From assembly GCA_023443625.1 (NCBI GenBank), contig JAEZTQ010000046.1, forward strand, positions 1 to 64,000: a DNA stretch of 64,000 bases, written 5' to 3'. The position numbers were made by a program, and so were the translations under genes. The notes beneath the pieces are model-generated. The model had not been told where the DNA came from. It saw nothing but the letters and a program-made list of their open reading frames with translations, and ran no database searches. This DNA is from Bacillota bacterium. GTDB lineage: Bacteria > Bacillota_A > Clostridia > Lachnospirales > Lachnospiraceae. Shown in pieces: positions 1-9,138 of this stretch (position 1 is its first letter; each line of letters begins with the position of its first letter).

Positions 1-16
1 GCCTTCCCTTTGAGTT

Positions 17-83
17 AGTTTGTGCCGAGGATTACGCAGGCACAAACTTCTAGGTGTGAATTATGCTTTTTAATAATTCACAC
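17..83. repeat. Two tandem perfect hairpins at the end of the biosynthetic operon
   Basis: Positions 17-26 pair with 39-48 (10 bp, AGTTTGTGCC) and 54-63 pair with 74-83 (10 bp, GTGTGAATTA). The second overlaps the stop codon of the radical SAM gene that ends at 70. Neither stem is followed by a U-run on either strand, so they are not classical terminators. They could be RNA-stability hairpins between this gene and one beyond the window edge, or an intergenic repeat. Confidence 0.5.
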
Positions 84-1065
84 TATTATAGTGATATTTC
101 TGTTTTTCCTCTTCCGTAAGCAAACTATCCCAGGGACTTGAACCTAAGGAATAATTTCTGTCAATTTTTTTGCATCTTAAGCAAATGGGAATTCTTATTT
201 TAGATGACAGAATCTCATATTTTTTATTTGTTATTTCATCCGGTGTAATATGTAGTAAATTTCCTAAGACATTTTCTTTTTGGTAATAATCACATGAACA
301 TATGACTACATCCCCATTCCAACATACAGTATCGGTAAAGAATAGCTGGCTGCACCAAACATCCAAATCGTAGTCTACAGATGGATATAAATCAAAGTTC
401 TCCTGAAATAAACTGTTACTTAAATAGCCACCTCTGTTCCAAGGTTGATTATCTTCATCTATATCTACTTCTAACCCTCTTATACTCCAGAAATCCACAA
501 TTTCTTTCGTAGTACTTGTTATGTACTTATTTTTAATCCAACTAATTATTAAGGTGATACCCTTTTGTGAAGCTAATTTGGCCATATACTCCACATTTTT
601 TAAAGAAGTAGCAAAATCCAAACCCATGGAGCGACTATACTCCTCTTCATTAATACCCCAGAAGCTTATATTAATGTGATTAATCCCTGCTTCAACTAGC
701 TTATTGGCATTTTCTTCATTTAATAATGAAATATTAGAAAATAGTATTGCTTTAAAACCTCGTGAACGAACATATTTAATATAGTCAAAAATCTTCTTAT
801 GTAATAAGGGCTCCCCCATACCTGCAAAGGAGATAAAAGGATATTGAATATCCTTAACAATTTTGTTAATAGATAATTTATCCCTATACTTTTCATACTT
901 TTCAATAATAGTATAGAATGTAGTATCATCCATAAATCCTTTTTTTGCAGTTAACTGATCTCGTGGACATGCAACACAGCTGGCATTACAATAGTTCGTT
1001 AATTCTATTTCCACCTCTGTAGGTTCAGGCCTTTCTGATAATCTATTAGCCATAATAATAACCAT
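70..1065 (-). CDS. Radical SAM/SPASM enzyme, last gene of the aminocyclitol operon in the window
   Basis: The N-terminal half has the radical SAM cluster motif CNASCVAC (CxxxCxxC) after an EVEIELT strand, followed by the GMGEPLLH motif that helps bind S-adenosylmethionine. The C-terminal part has cysteines in CSQLFF, DTVCWNG, VICSCD and CLRCK, the pattern of a SPASM or twitch domain with auxiliary iron-sulfur clusters. An NRGG stretch before this domain resembles BtrN, the radical SAM dehydrogenase of butirosin biosynthesis, but this protein is longer. BtrN oxidises 2-deoxy-scyllo-inosamine; the operon also has a NeoA-like enzyme for that step, so a different oxidation or a sugar modification is equally possible. 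The start is uncertain: the frame is open to a TTG at 1131 overlapping the previous stop, with ATGs at 1065 and 1053, none with a good ribosome site. The function is inferred from the fold and neighbours. Confidence 0.72.
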   Translation of the reverse strand: MVIIMANRLSERPEPTEVEIELTNYCNASCVACPRDQLTAKKGFMDDTTFYTIIEKYEKYRDKLSINKIVKDIQYPFISFAGMGEPLLHKKIFDYIKYVRSRGFKAILFSNISLLNEENANKLVEAGINHINISFWGINEEEYSRSMGLDFATSLKNVEYMAKLASQKGITLIISWIKNKYITSTTKEIVDFWSIRGLEVDIDEDNQPWNRGGYLSNSLFQENFDLYPSVDYDLDVWCSQLFFTDTVCWNGDVVICSCDYYQKENVLGNLLHITPDEITNKKYEILSSKIRIPICLRCKKIDRNYSLGSSPWDSLLTEEEKQKYHYNSVNY

Positions 1066-1120
1066 GCCTTTCTCAATACTTGCATACTTTGGGCCGCTGA
1101 TTTCCCAGTATCTATACTCC

Positions 1121-2200
1121 TTAATTCCCAAAAGCTAGTTCATCGTGCTCATCAAGAAGATCACAACATCTTTTGCAGGCCGGAAAAAGTCTGCTGGCAA
1201 GTTGGTCTCTAAATAGTTGATATTTTTCACCATTCCAAATATCATGAAAAGAGCTTTCATTTAAATTACCGAAGATCAAATCGTGGTATAAAGTACAGGG
1301 GGAAATGCCACCGTCAGGCAGTAGAGTCGTTCTATAGTTTGTCTTTGTACATACACAGTTACGAATCTTATTATCCCATTCCTTTCCGAAATAGGTGCTT
1401 ATCTCCTTTGTGGTGCATCCATGGGGAACCATATCAAAACCAAAGTTTTTATGAGCCCTGTAAATTATTTCAAATTGCTCGATTAACTTGTTCTTGTCAA
1501 TGGAATCATAGACTTCATTCATGAGTTGCCCCTTCCAGGAATGGATTTCAATATCAAACATTTTTTTATAAATTCTTTGAGACTCCATTCCATCTTCATA
1601 GGTAATAAAGGCGGGTAAATCGATATAAAAATTATCAACACCTAATTCGTTGCACAAATCAATCATCTTGGATGCAGTCAGATAATTACTGTCAACTAAA
1701 GTAAAATTCAGATTAATAATCATATCAAGATTTTTTTGCTTTTTATATTCAACAAGCTTCTTGACTTCTGGAACTACTAAATCGTATACTCCTTTACCCC
1801 TCACATTGTCACAGATATCAGCCTTGTGACCATCGAGTGAGACGGTTAGAGAATCAACTCCTGCATCCAAAAGTAATTGACCTTTTTCTTTTAAAAGAGT
1901 CCCATTGGTATTGATATCAATGTAACTGTCACCATGTTCCTTTATATAAGTAACCATATTAACAATATCTTTATGTAATAAGGGTTCCCCTCCCATAAAC
2001 CAAAAAGTGCAATGGGGATTTTCATAAAGAAATGAATCTACAGCTTTTTTAAAAAGCTCAAAGGACATTACTTGATCTTTCTTTTCAAAGGAATATCTTT
2101 TACTCTGTTGGCTTACACCATTCATATAACACATCTTACACTGCAAATTACAATTAAAATTAGTATATAAAGTCACTTCCCTAATGGTATTTTTATTCAT
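1121..2200 (-). CDS. Radical SAM/SPASM enzyme, second of three in the aminocyclitol operon
   Basis: The radical SAM motif CNLQCKMC lies near residue 16, followed by WFMGGEPLLH and, further on, DINTNGTLL and SVSLDGH strands typical of the family. The C-terminal half carries a SPASM domain: CTTKE, a CVCTKT pair, LLPDGGISPC, the conserved GNLNESSFHDIW region, then CKRCCDLL. At 359 residues it has the size of a SPASM dehydrogenase or peptide-maturing enzyme. No precursor peptide gene is visible next to it, so a small-molecule substrate, such as the aminocyclitol or sugar, is more likely. It starts at an ATG at 2200 with an AGGAGG site 8 bases upstream, follows the B12-type radical SAM gene by 12 bases, and is followed directly by the next one. 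The substrate is unknown. Confidence 0.75.
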   Translation of the reverse strand: MNKNTIREVTLYTNFNCNLQCKMCYMNGVSQQSKRYSFEKKDQVMSFELFKKAVDSFLYENPHCTFWFMGGEPLLHKDIVNMVTYIKEHGDSYIDINTNGTLLKEKGQLLLDAGVDSLTVSLDGHKADICDNVRGKGVYDLVVPEVKKLVEYKKQKNLDMIINLNFTLVDSNYLTASKMIDLCNELGVDNFYIDLPAFITYEDGMESQRIYKKMFDIEIHSWKGQLMNEVYDSIDKNKLIEQFEIIYRAHKNFGFDMVPHGCTTKEISTYFGKEWDNKIRNCVCTKTNYRTTLLPDGGISPCTLYHDLIFGNLNESSFHDIWNGEKYQLFRDQLASRLFPACKRCCDLLDEHDELAFGN

Positions 2201-2212
2201 TACTTAAGCCTC

Positions 2213-3814
2213 CTATATAGTTAATTGGAAATAACCATATTGACTATATGCAGAATTTTCATCTACTCTTTCCATTGGTACATAATTATCTATTATCAAA
2301 CGTATCTCCTTCACTAAGGATGGGCAATCTTCCTCTTTCAAATAATCATCTATAAATTCACAAAAATCCCCAAACACCATTGAATCAGTTCTGTCATCAG
2401 GACTCCAATTAGAAATTCTAAACATGTCATATCGCTGTTTACTCCAGAAGTACTTGCCAATCATCTCAAGAATATTTGAATACTTTATATCCTTATTCTT
2501 TTTTATCAAATCAATAACTTCCCTATAAATGCCCTTCCTGTTTATGTAATCAACTCCCACATTCAAGCAATAAGAAGATACCATTTGATCCAAGGTATAG
2601 CTATTATTGCTTAATATGTTATACGGTGCGCTACTATTGTATTTGATACCATATTTATCTACATCCTTATACAGCTGGGTTCCCTTAAAAATTCTTAGCG
2701 GTTGATAATAGATGCGCCCATCTAAATAAAGAACATAATCCACTGATTTTCTATAATTGTCATATACATCTCCAGGCAGACCATAGATTAAATCTATATC
2801 AAACTGCTCACAATGATCTGCTATTTTGGATTTTAATTTAATCAGTTTATCTTCAACACTATCTATATTATTTTTACGGTGAACATGTTTATTCACTTCT
2901 TCAGAATATGATTGTAAACCAATACCAACTTCAGCTACATTCAATCTTCCAAATTGTTCAATCATTGCATCTGTCAATAAATCTGCTCGTATTTCAAATG
3001 CTAGAGGCATATTGGGATTGTATTTTTCAACAATCTTTAAAACTTCCATTGCACGCTTTTCATCAGCATTGAAAGTCGGGTCCAAAAACCAGATAATCTT
3101 TATACTGTCTGATTGTAGAATTACTTTTAACTCTTCTTCAACCCTAGCAAGGGAGTAGTCTCGTACATAACTTAAACCCTTCGTATGTAAGCAGTAACTA
3201 CATTTGAATTTACAGCCTCTTACTGATTCATAGGCCACTTCACCGTCAGTCTGAGCTAAATTGATTGTCCCGGTTAAAAAGGGAGAGGGGAAGTCATCCA
3301 AACAAGGATACAATGGACGATCTTTGGTATATTGAATTCTATTGTTTTGATCACGATAAGTTATCCCCTGAACTTGAGACAAATCATTTTTACACAAATA
3401 AAAATAGGTCATTAGCTCATTAAAGGTAACTTCCCCTTCACCCCGTATAATTACATCTATATAGTGAAATTCCTCTAGCAACTCCTGTGAATTATAAGAA
3501 ACCTCAGGTCCCCCTAATACAACTTTTATATTAGAGTTCATATCCTTGATACATTTTGACATAACCTTTACAAGCTCAATATTCCAACAATAGGTCGAAA
3601 AAGCAACAACATCTGGTTTGTATTCTAAAATGGCAGAAATATACAAATTTACGGGACCGGTATAAACTGAATTAAAATTAAATACCCTTGTTTGAATTTC
3701 TGATATGTACTCATTTTTTTCTTGGAGATAAGATAATAATGCATAGATTGCTCCACCACCTCTATGAGCTCTTTTACCAATCATGGCATCTAACATAACA
3801 CATGCAATTTTCAT
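2213..3814 (-). CDS. B12-binding-domain radical SAM protein
   Basis: About 533 residues. The first ~150 residues form a Rossmann-like B12-binding-type domain with VAFSTYCWN, VVLGGPEVS and IIRGEGEVTF, the usual landmarks of class B (cobalamin-type) radical SAM proteins; I do not see a clear DxHxxG cobalamin ligand motif. The radical SAM core follows with CKFKCSYC, WFLDPTFN and EIRADLL. The C-terminal ~200 residues resemble the DUF4080 extension of this subgroup. Class B enzymes methylate unreactive carbons or phosphorus, or rearrange rings; related ones act in gentamicin and fortimicin pathways. The start is set at the ATG at 3814, preceded by GGAGGGG, rather than a longer frame overlapping the dehydrogenase gene. 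In this operon it might methylate or deoxygenate the aminocyclitol glycoside, which is an inference. Confidence 0.75.
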   Translation of the reverse strand: MKIACVMLDAMIGKRAHRGGGAIYALLSYLQEKNEYISEIQTRVFNFNSVYTGPVNLYISAILEYKPDVVAFSTYCWNIELVKVMSKCIKDMNSNIKVVLGGPEVSYNSQELLEEFHYIDVIIRGEGEVTFNELMTYFYLCKNDLSQVQGITYRDQNNRIQYTKDRPLYPCLDDFPSPFLTGTINLAQTDGEVAYESVRGCKFKCSYCLHTKGLSYVRDYSLARVEEELKVILQSDSIKIIWFLDPTFNADEKRAMEVLKIVEKYNPNMPLAFEIRADLLTDAMIEQFGRLNVAEVGIGLQSYSEEVNKHVHRKNNIDSVEDKLIKLKSKIADHCEQFDIDLIYGLPGDVYDNYRKSVDYVLYLDGRIYYQPLRIFKGTQLYKDVDKYGIKYNSSAPYNILSNNSYTLDQMVSSYCLNVGVDYINRKGIYREVIDLIKKNKDIKYSNILEMIGKYFWSKQRYDMFRISNWSPDDRTDSMVFGDFCEFIDDYLKEEDCPSLVKEIRLIIDNYVPMERVDENSAYSQYGYFQLTI

Positions 3815-3830
3815 GTTACCCCTCCAGATA

Positions 3831-4847
3831 TTATAATTTAAAAACTCCTCTAAGAATGCCATCTTCTTTATACTTCATATTTTTCAAAAGTATCTCATAC
3901 TCTTCCAGCTTATATTCATGGGTAATAATTTTATCAATATCAATTAATTCTTTTTCCACAATTTCAATTGCCTGTAGCCAGGTTTCGGTAGGTGATAACA
4001 CCCCATAGATATCCACTGCTTTCAGCATAATGTTACTAGGTTTAACCTCTGCAGTATCATAAGCACTATAACCAATATAACCAATTCTGCCTCCTGGTTT
4101 TACAAGCTCCAAGGCCATATTAAAAGCTTCTGCCTCCCCGGTTACGTCAAAGACCACATCCCCTTGTGCTATCTCATCCTTTTGATATGCCTCTATGATA
4201 TCTCTTTCCCTCAAATTAAAAGTCTTGGTTGCACCCAATTCTTTCGCTACTTCCAGTCTGCTTTCAATATAATCTACATTTGTTATATGAGTGGCACCCA
4301 TTAGTTTAGCAAGAGCAGTTACTAATAAACCTACAGCACCACTTCCGAAGACTATAACTTTTTGAGCAGGTTTAATTCCCCCCACTCTTTGTATTGCATT
4401 ATATACAACTGCCAGGGGTTCAATAATACATGCATGTTTAAGAGATATAGAATCTGAAATAGATATGACATTTTTAGCATCTACTGCTACATATTCAGCA
4501 AAACCACCCTGCATGCTAATTCCAATTTCTTTTAGGTTAGTGCAGAGATTTCTTTTTCCCATTCTGCAAGGTTCACATTGTAAACAAGGGAATAAAATAT
4601 CTGCTACTACCTTTTTCCCTAATAAGTGTTTGTTATCCTCCCTCGTCTCTGTAACAACACCGCTCCATTCATGCCCTGGGACACAAGGATACACCAGACC
4701 ATCATAATTACCTTGTATTAATTTAACATCACTGCTGCACATTGCTGAATATTCGACTTTTATCAGTACTTGATTATCTTGCAATTTTGGAATTTCTATA
4801 TCACAAAGTTCTATTTTACCTGGACCAGTTACTTTTAAAGCTTTCAT
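3831..4847 (-). CDS. Zinc-dependent dehydrogenase, probable 2-deoxy-scyllo-inosamine dehydrogenase (NeoA-like)
   Basis: A 338-residue medium-chain dehydrogenase. Catalytic zinc ligands are C37, H59 and E60 (in VPGHEWSG) and structural zinc ligands are C88, C91, C94 and C102. The nucleotide-binding motif FGSGAVGLL lies near residue 170. The N-terminal part, with C-x-SD, a YPxVPGHEWSG stretch and EPLAV, resembles NeoA and its relatives, which oxidise 2-deoxy-scyllo-inosamine to the amino-inosose before the second transamination to 2-deoxystreptamine. Sorbitol and threonine dehydrogenases are more distant relatives, so on motifs alone the substrate is open. The adjacent inosose aminotransferase and the inosose synthase in the same operon make the inosamine role the best reading. 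The ATG at 4847 has an AAGGAGAG ribosome site. Confidence 0.78.
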   Translation of the reverse strand: MKALKVTGPGKIELCDIEIPKLQDNQVLIKVEYSAMCSSDVKLIQGNYDGLVYPCVPGHEWSGVVTETREDNKHLLGKKVVADILFPCLQCEPCRMGKRNLCTNLKEIGISMQGGFAEYVAVDAKNVISISDSISLKHACIIEPLAVVYNAIQRVGGIKPAQKVIVFGSGAVGLLVTALAKLMGATHITNVDYIESRLEVAKELGATKTFNLRERDIIEAYQKDEIAQGDVVFDVTGEAEAFNMALELVKPGGRIGYIGYSAYDTAEVKPSNIMLKAVDIYGVLSPTETWLQAIEIVEKELIDIDKIITHEYKLEEYEILLKNMKYKEDGILRGVFKL

Positions 4848-4903
4848 CGCTTCTCTCCTTTACAATATAATCTAAGTTTATATGGTTCTAATTCTCATAA
4901 ACA

Positions 4904-6169
4904 TTATAGTTCCTTTATACAAGCCTGTACTTTCTCAAAAGCATTTGCAATATCATTCATATCATCATGACTTCCCATTAGATAACGGTGATGAAAAACT
5001 GCTAAGTGGTTATGTAGATATTCGCAAACAGGGAATTTCTTACTATCCAAACTTAAAAACTCTTTTGATTCAACATAATGTTTATATTTTTTCTTCGTCC
5101 ATGGAGTAAATAGGTCATTTTTATAAACTGGAACATCGGTTGAATGAATGGGAATATTAATTTCTGCGCTTACCGCATTTAAAATTGTACCCAAGTCTTT
5201 TCCTGCAAAGTAGGCTAAATCAATTAATACCCCATACTCATAATAAGTTCTTTGGGTTGCTTTCCCATGGGAGGTTAATGGATGCATCCCCTTTATTTTA
5301 CTTAGCCTTTTATCCAAATAATTAGCATTATCCCTCCTAATAGCATTCCACTCTTCCAGTTTCTCTAGTTGACCCAGTAAAACAGCAGATTGAAACTCCG
5401 AAATACAATAATTACTACCCATAAGCTTATTATCATAGATCAACTGGTCTTCCTCTATGATCTGTTTTGATTCATCAAAATCGCATCCATCTGTCTTAGT
5501 GCGGACAATTCTTTCAAATAATTCAGAATTATTTGTAATAATTGCCCCTCCTTCACCACAGGTCAAGACCTTTTCCTGATTTAAGCTAAAGACACCAATA
5601 TCCCCCATGGTACCTACATAGTTTTCTTCCCACATAGCGCCATGTGCCTGAGAACAATCCTCAATAACATATAAATTATTCTCCTTAGAGATTTTTAATA
5701 TCTCATCCATATTGGCTACGGAACAATGAAGATGTATTACAATAATAGCTTTTGTTCGAGGTGTAATAGACTGTTTTATACTTTCGGGACTTAGACATGT
5801 TGTTTCTTTTTCCACATCTACCATAACAGGTATAGCACCTACATTCAAAATAGCTGTAATTGGTGCTATCCATGTTAAGGCAGGAACAATAACTTCATCC
5901 TTGTCGCTGATATTTAAAGCTTCCAGGGCAATACTTAATCCCATGGTTCCTGAAGTTGTTAAAGTACAGTAAGAACACTTATTATATTGTGAAAATGCGG
6001 ATGCAACCGCTACTTCTTTGGGCTCTACCCCTGTCCAGGAACCACGAATTGACCATCTCTTTGACTGTATTACCTCAGATAAATATTTATCAGATTTATT
6101 ATTCCATATGGGCCAACTGCCCCAAGGTGATTTCCTTAGAGGTTCTCCTCCTTTAATAGCCAATTCCAT
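4904..6169 (-). CDS. DegT/DnrJ-family aminotransferase, probable L-glutamine:2-deoxy-scyllo-inosose aminotransferase (BtrR/BtrS-like)
   Basis: A 421-residue fold-type I PLP enzyme. TSGTMGL (about 72-78) contacts the cofactor phosphate, D171 in IEDCSQAHG contacts the pyridine nitrogen, and K200 in LNQEKVLTCGEGG is the Schiff-base lysine. The QxKVLTxGEGGA form around the lysine fits inosose aminotransferases (StsC, BtrR/BtrS, NeoB class) better than nucleotide-sugar aminotransferases, which usually have a PTKN-type motif. The N-terminal WPIWN segment is also found in this class. BtrR/BtrS performs both transaminations on the way to 2-deoxystreptamine, so one gene would be enough. The start is the ATG at 6169, with GGAGGT 7 bases upstream, five codons inside the longest frame. 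It stands between the luxE-like gene and the dehydrogenase. Confidence 0.82.
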   Translation of the reverse strand: MELAIKGGEPLRKSPWGSWPIWNNKSDKYLSEVIQSKRWSIRGSWTGVEPKEVAVASAFSQYNKCSYCTLTTSGTMGLSIALEALNISDKDEVIVPALTWIAPITAILNVGAIPVMVDVEKETTCLSPESIKQSITPRTKAIIVIHLHCSVANMDEILKISKENNLYVIEDCSQAHGAMWEENYVGTMGDIGVFSLNQEKVLTCGEGGAIITNNSELFERIVRTKTDGCDFDESKQIIEEDQLIYDNKLMGSNYCISEFQSAVLLGQLEKLEEWNAIRRDNANYLDKRLSKIKGMHPLTSHGKATQRTYYEYGVLIDLAYFAGKDLGTILNAVSAEINIPIHSTDVPVYKNDLFTPWTKKKYKHYVESKEFLSLDSKKFPVCEYLHNHLAVFHHRYLMGSHDDMNDIANAFEKVQACIKEL

Positions 6170-6293
6170 ATAATACCTCCGCAATATTCCAGTATCAAAA
6201 ACTCTAATCAGTATGTCTTACTTATAATCTGAATAATTAATAATTTATTAAAGAGCACTTTAAACCCAGATTTTTGGTACTGGATATCAGATA

Positions 6294-7493
6294 TCATCTT
6301 TTTAGGAGTAGTTCAGAATTACGGTAGACACTCTTATGAAATCTATTTTTTCCTTCTTGAACCTGCATCTGTTCCTTTCCCGTACTCATTTTTAATGCAC
6401 AACCTCTAGCCTCTACAGTTTCCATACGCCTTAAAATTTGAATTCTCTTTCCTATACGGCCACATTCACATTGCCCAGAATGAACAACTCCATAATCTTC
6501 ACTCAAGATAAATCCCGGATAGCTTTTGGCACCTCCATCATAAAAAGCTAAAATACCAGCTTGTCCATCTTCCAATACTTTATTCGTTCTAGGATCTCTT
6601 ACACACACATCAACCCAGGGAAAAATATGTATATGATGATGCTCACATTCGGCAACTACTGTATTTAGTTCAACCATATTATAACAATCTCTTATATTAC
6701 TATCCCTAATTTGTAAGGTTTTTGAAACAAGATTAAGATATTCGGGCTTTGAAATAGATTCATTATGTCTACGTTTCCATCCGCCTGCCGTAATAATAAA
6801 TGAATTATCATTTAACTTTGCTTTAATATTATGCTCCTTTAGATAATTGCATAAATCTACAACTCTTGGCGGTGGCCCAATTATTAATACTTCTTGATTT
6901 GACTGAGTAACTTCCTGAATTCTCTCTGCAAGATACTCTATATGATATCCTTCCCTATCCTGAACAAATTCCGTATTATACTCCAAGGCCATACTTGCAA
7001 TAGCATAGGCAAACCATAAGTCACCAGCTAACTTTGGACTGGGTCCCAAAATAATAACCTTATACTTTCCAGGATAACTTATATCAAACATACTGGATAA
7101 TATTGAAGTGATACTGCTAAAAAAGTTCATTAATGAATCATTATCTCTAGGAATTATGCTTAAGCTACCTCTTGTTCCACTACTCGTACATTTTTTAATA
7201 ATTTCAGTCTCCTCTAAAGAGGCCAAATTCATATTTCGTTTAAAAATAGAGCTTGGTAAAAGTGGAATTGAATATGTATCAAAGTTATCCTTTTCCATAA
7301 AATCATCAACTTCTAAAAAATGTTCAAAATACTTTCTATAATCACTGTTATTATCTAAATGAAACTTCAGGATCTTTTTGATGCATTCCAATTGAGCTTT
7401 TCTATATAGCTCTTCATCTTTAAATATTGTATCAAGATGCATTTGGATATATTTAATATCCCCTAATTGATCATCTTTTAATAAATTTCCCAT
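6294..7493 (-). CDS. luxE: LuxE-like acyl-protein synthetase
   Basis: A 399-residue adenylating enzyme of the LuxE family. LPSSIFKR (about 79-86) and the ATP-binding loop TSSGTRG (103-109) are the family hallmarks; later come ILGPSPKLAGD, ITAGGWKRR and YNMVELN, all in LuxE order. LuxE activates a fatty acid as acyl-AMP, carries it on a cysteine and passes it to the LuxC reductase. No luciferase (luxAB) genes are present. LuxE/LuxC pairs also occur outside light production, for example in Vibrio cholerae O1 O-antigen genes. The ATG at 7493 has an AAGGAGG site. The 130-base gap to luxC holds no gene that I can see. It might feed an acyl chain into the aminocyclitol product; this is inferred from co-location. 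A phenylacetate-CoA-ligase-like role is the alternative. Confidence 0.85.
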   Translation of the reverse strand: MGNLLKDDQLGDIKYIQMHLDTIFKDEELYRKAQLECIKKILKFHLDNNSDYRKYFEHFLEVDDFMEKDNFDTYSIPLLPSSIFKRNMNLASLEETEIIKKCTSSGTRGSLSIIPRDNDSLMNFFSSITSILSSMFDISYPGKYKVIILGPSPKLAGDLWFAYAIASMALEYNTEFVQDREGYHIEYLAERIQEVTQSNQEVLIIGPPPRVVDLCNYLKEHNIKAKLNDNSFIITAGGWKRRHNESISKPEYLNLVSKTLQIRDSNIRDCYNMVELNTVVAECEHHHIHIFPWVDVCVRDPRTNKVLEDGQAGILAFYDGGAKSYPGFILSEDYGVVHSGQCECGRIGKRIQILRRMETVEARGCALKMSTGKEQMQVQEGKNRFHKSVYRNSELLLKR

Positions 7494-7623
7494 AACAACC
7501 TCCTTGTATTATGAAGACACAATATATCAAATCTTCACTCTACTACTTATATTTTATCTTTCTCTCTGATCTACAATTTCATATAACCTTATATCTTCCT
7601 TATAATAACTTAATTATGAAATA

Positions 7624-9117
7624 TTACGATAAGGTGTAAAACTCTGCGATTTCCTCCAACTCATCATAGGGTACACCGCCAAACATTTTGGAAAAACTGT
7701 CCCAAGCCAATTCTTCGTCCAGAGGATCATACTTGTACTCCTGTTCTGAAGTTGCATCCATGAAACATAAACGTACGAAATATTGAAGTGGATACATAGC
7801 ATCATGAGTCCAACCATCTCTTGGATAAAATGCCATTCCTGTTTCACACAATTTTGAAATTCCTTTTTTACATAATAGGTCAGCGAGTTTATACATATCC
7901 TGTCTATATGGAAAGACTGAAATGGTTTGTGTTTCTTCGTCAATAAAGGGTAACATCTCCTCTTCGCTTTTAATCGGATGAATGAATAGTGTACGTCCTA
8001 GGGGGTGATCTATTACATCATATGGGTCACAGACAATAATTCTCCAATCCGGTTCCCCGGCTACTACTTTCATCCCAGTATAAATTGCTTCCAGTTTGTG
8101 ACGATACAAATGAGATTCCGCATCATCATTTATAATACCTCTAGGTAAGTATTTTGACTGCCAGTTTAGCCACTTTTCCAACACCTTAACATACTCCTCA
8201 TACTCTCCAATAACAAATAGACGTTGGGGGGATAAACATGCCTCTTGATCATATACACATAAATCGTGTGCCATTCGAATCGCTGCAGTATTTAAGTTAT
8301 ATCCTTTATTGGTATATAGTAATGAATAACTTCTTTTTGGCCCAAATTCTACATAGGGAACACTGTGTGGCACCATCTCTTTTACCCTCTTTAGGGAGCT
8401 GCCTTTTCCCCATGCACAAACTACATCAGATGACTCAATAAGATCTTTCAATTCTTCCCCGTCTTTTTCTAAGTAGAATACTGACAGTGAACTATTTAAA
8501 AGTTCTTGATAGGCTTCACCATTTGAATTACTTTCAATTAAACCTTTCATGAAATAAAGTGTAGAAACCAAATCTCTGGCTGGTAATTTGACTACCGTCT
8601 GATTTTTGGTAATAATAGATCGAAACACACTAAATATACCTGTCATTGGTACATTTCCTACCAGAACATGGAATGCCCTGCCTCTAGGGAATGCTTTTAT
8701 TTTTACTAATTGCCTATGTACCCATTCATCAAGCATCCTATAGTCTCCTAATTCTGCCGTAGCAATATCATATATCGTGTAAGGAGCTGATAGATGATCA
8801 CATATAATGTCATAATCCCTTTCCAGCATTTTTTTTGTATAACCTGTAAGATAAGAGGATAACTCGATTGCATCTAACCTAGTTTGATTATCTTCCCGTA
8901 AAAAATCTAATGAAAACTTAGCAACGTATTTGGATACCTCTGAAAATTTTATATCACTTAAGTCTACGTTATAATTATAAATTTTCTCCAAATCCTCTTT
9001 ACTTGGTTTTGTAATACGTACAAGAACATCATTGCTATATTTAATATCAATATAATGTTCTTTCGGCATTTTTAACTCGCCACATATAATAATTGGTAAC
9101 TCAATAATTCTGCTCAT
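7624..9117 (-). CDS. luxC: LuxC-like acyl-CoA/acyl-protein reductase
   Basis: A 497-residue LuxC-family (aldehyde dehydrogenase superfamily) protein. The nucleophile is C294 in YDQEACLSPQ, the conserved position of the acylated cysteine in LuxC. HVLVGNVPMTG (150-160) and CAWGKGSS (234-241) fit the NADPH-binding and catalytic strands, and VPYVEFGPKRS is another family signature. It would reduce an activated acyl group to an aldehyde, working with the LuxE-like protein encoded just downstream. The ATG at 9117 has an AGGAGG site 7 bases away. It is flanked by a LuxD-like gene, so all three parts of a fatty acid reductase complex are present in the order D-C-E, in a cluster that otherwise makes an aminocyclitol. 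The chain length of the substrate cannot be told from the sequence. Confidence 0.87.
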   Translation of the reverse strand: MSRIIELPIIICGELKMPKEHYIDIKYSNDVLVRITKPSKEDLEKIYNYNVDLSDIKFSEVSKYVAKFSLDFLREDNQTRLDAIELSSYLTGYTKKMLERDYDIICDHLSAPYTIYDIATAELGDYRMLDEWVHRQLVKIKAFPRGRAFHVLVGNVPMTGIFSVFRSIITKNQTVVKLPARDLVSTLYFMKGLIESNSNGEAYQELLNSSLSVFYLEKDGEELKDLIESSDVVCAWGKGSSLKRVKEMVPHSVPYVEFGPKRSYSLLYTNKGYNLNTAAIRMAHDLCVYDQEACLSPQRLFVIGEYEEYVKVLEKWLNWQSKYLPRGIINDDAESHLYRHKLEAIYTGMKVVAGEPDWRIIVCDPYDVIDHPLGRTLFIHPIKSEEEMLPFIDEETQTISVFPYRQDMYKLADLLCKKGISKLCETGMAFYPRDGWTHDAMYPLQYFVRLCFMDATSEQEYKYDPLDEELAWDSFSKMFGGVPYDELEEIAEFYTLS

Positions 9118-9138
9118 AGCAAACCTCCTATTTACTTA

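Noticed and set aside
7614..7943. A 109-codon frame inside luxC
   Set aside because: It is another frame of the LuxC-like gene and has no ribosome site or recognisable domain.
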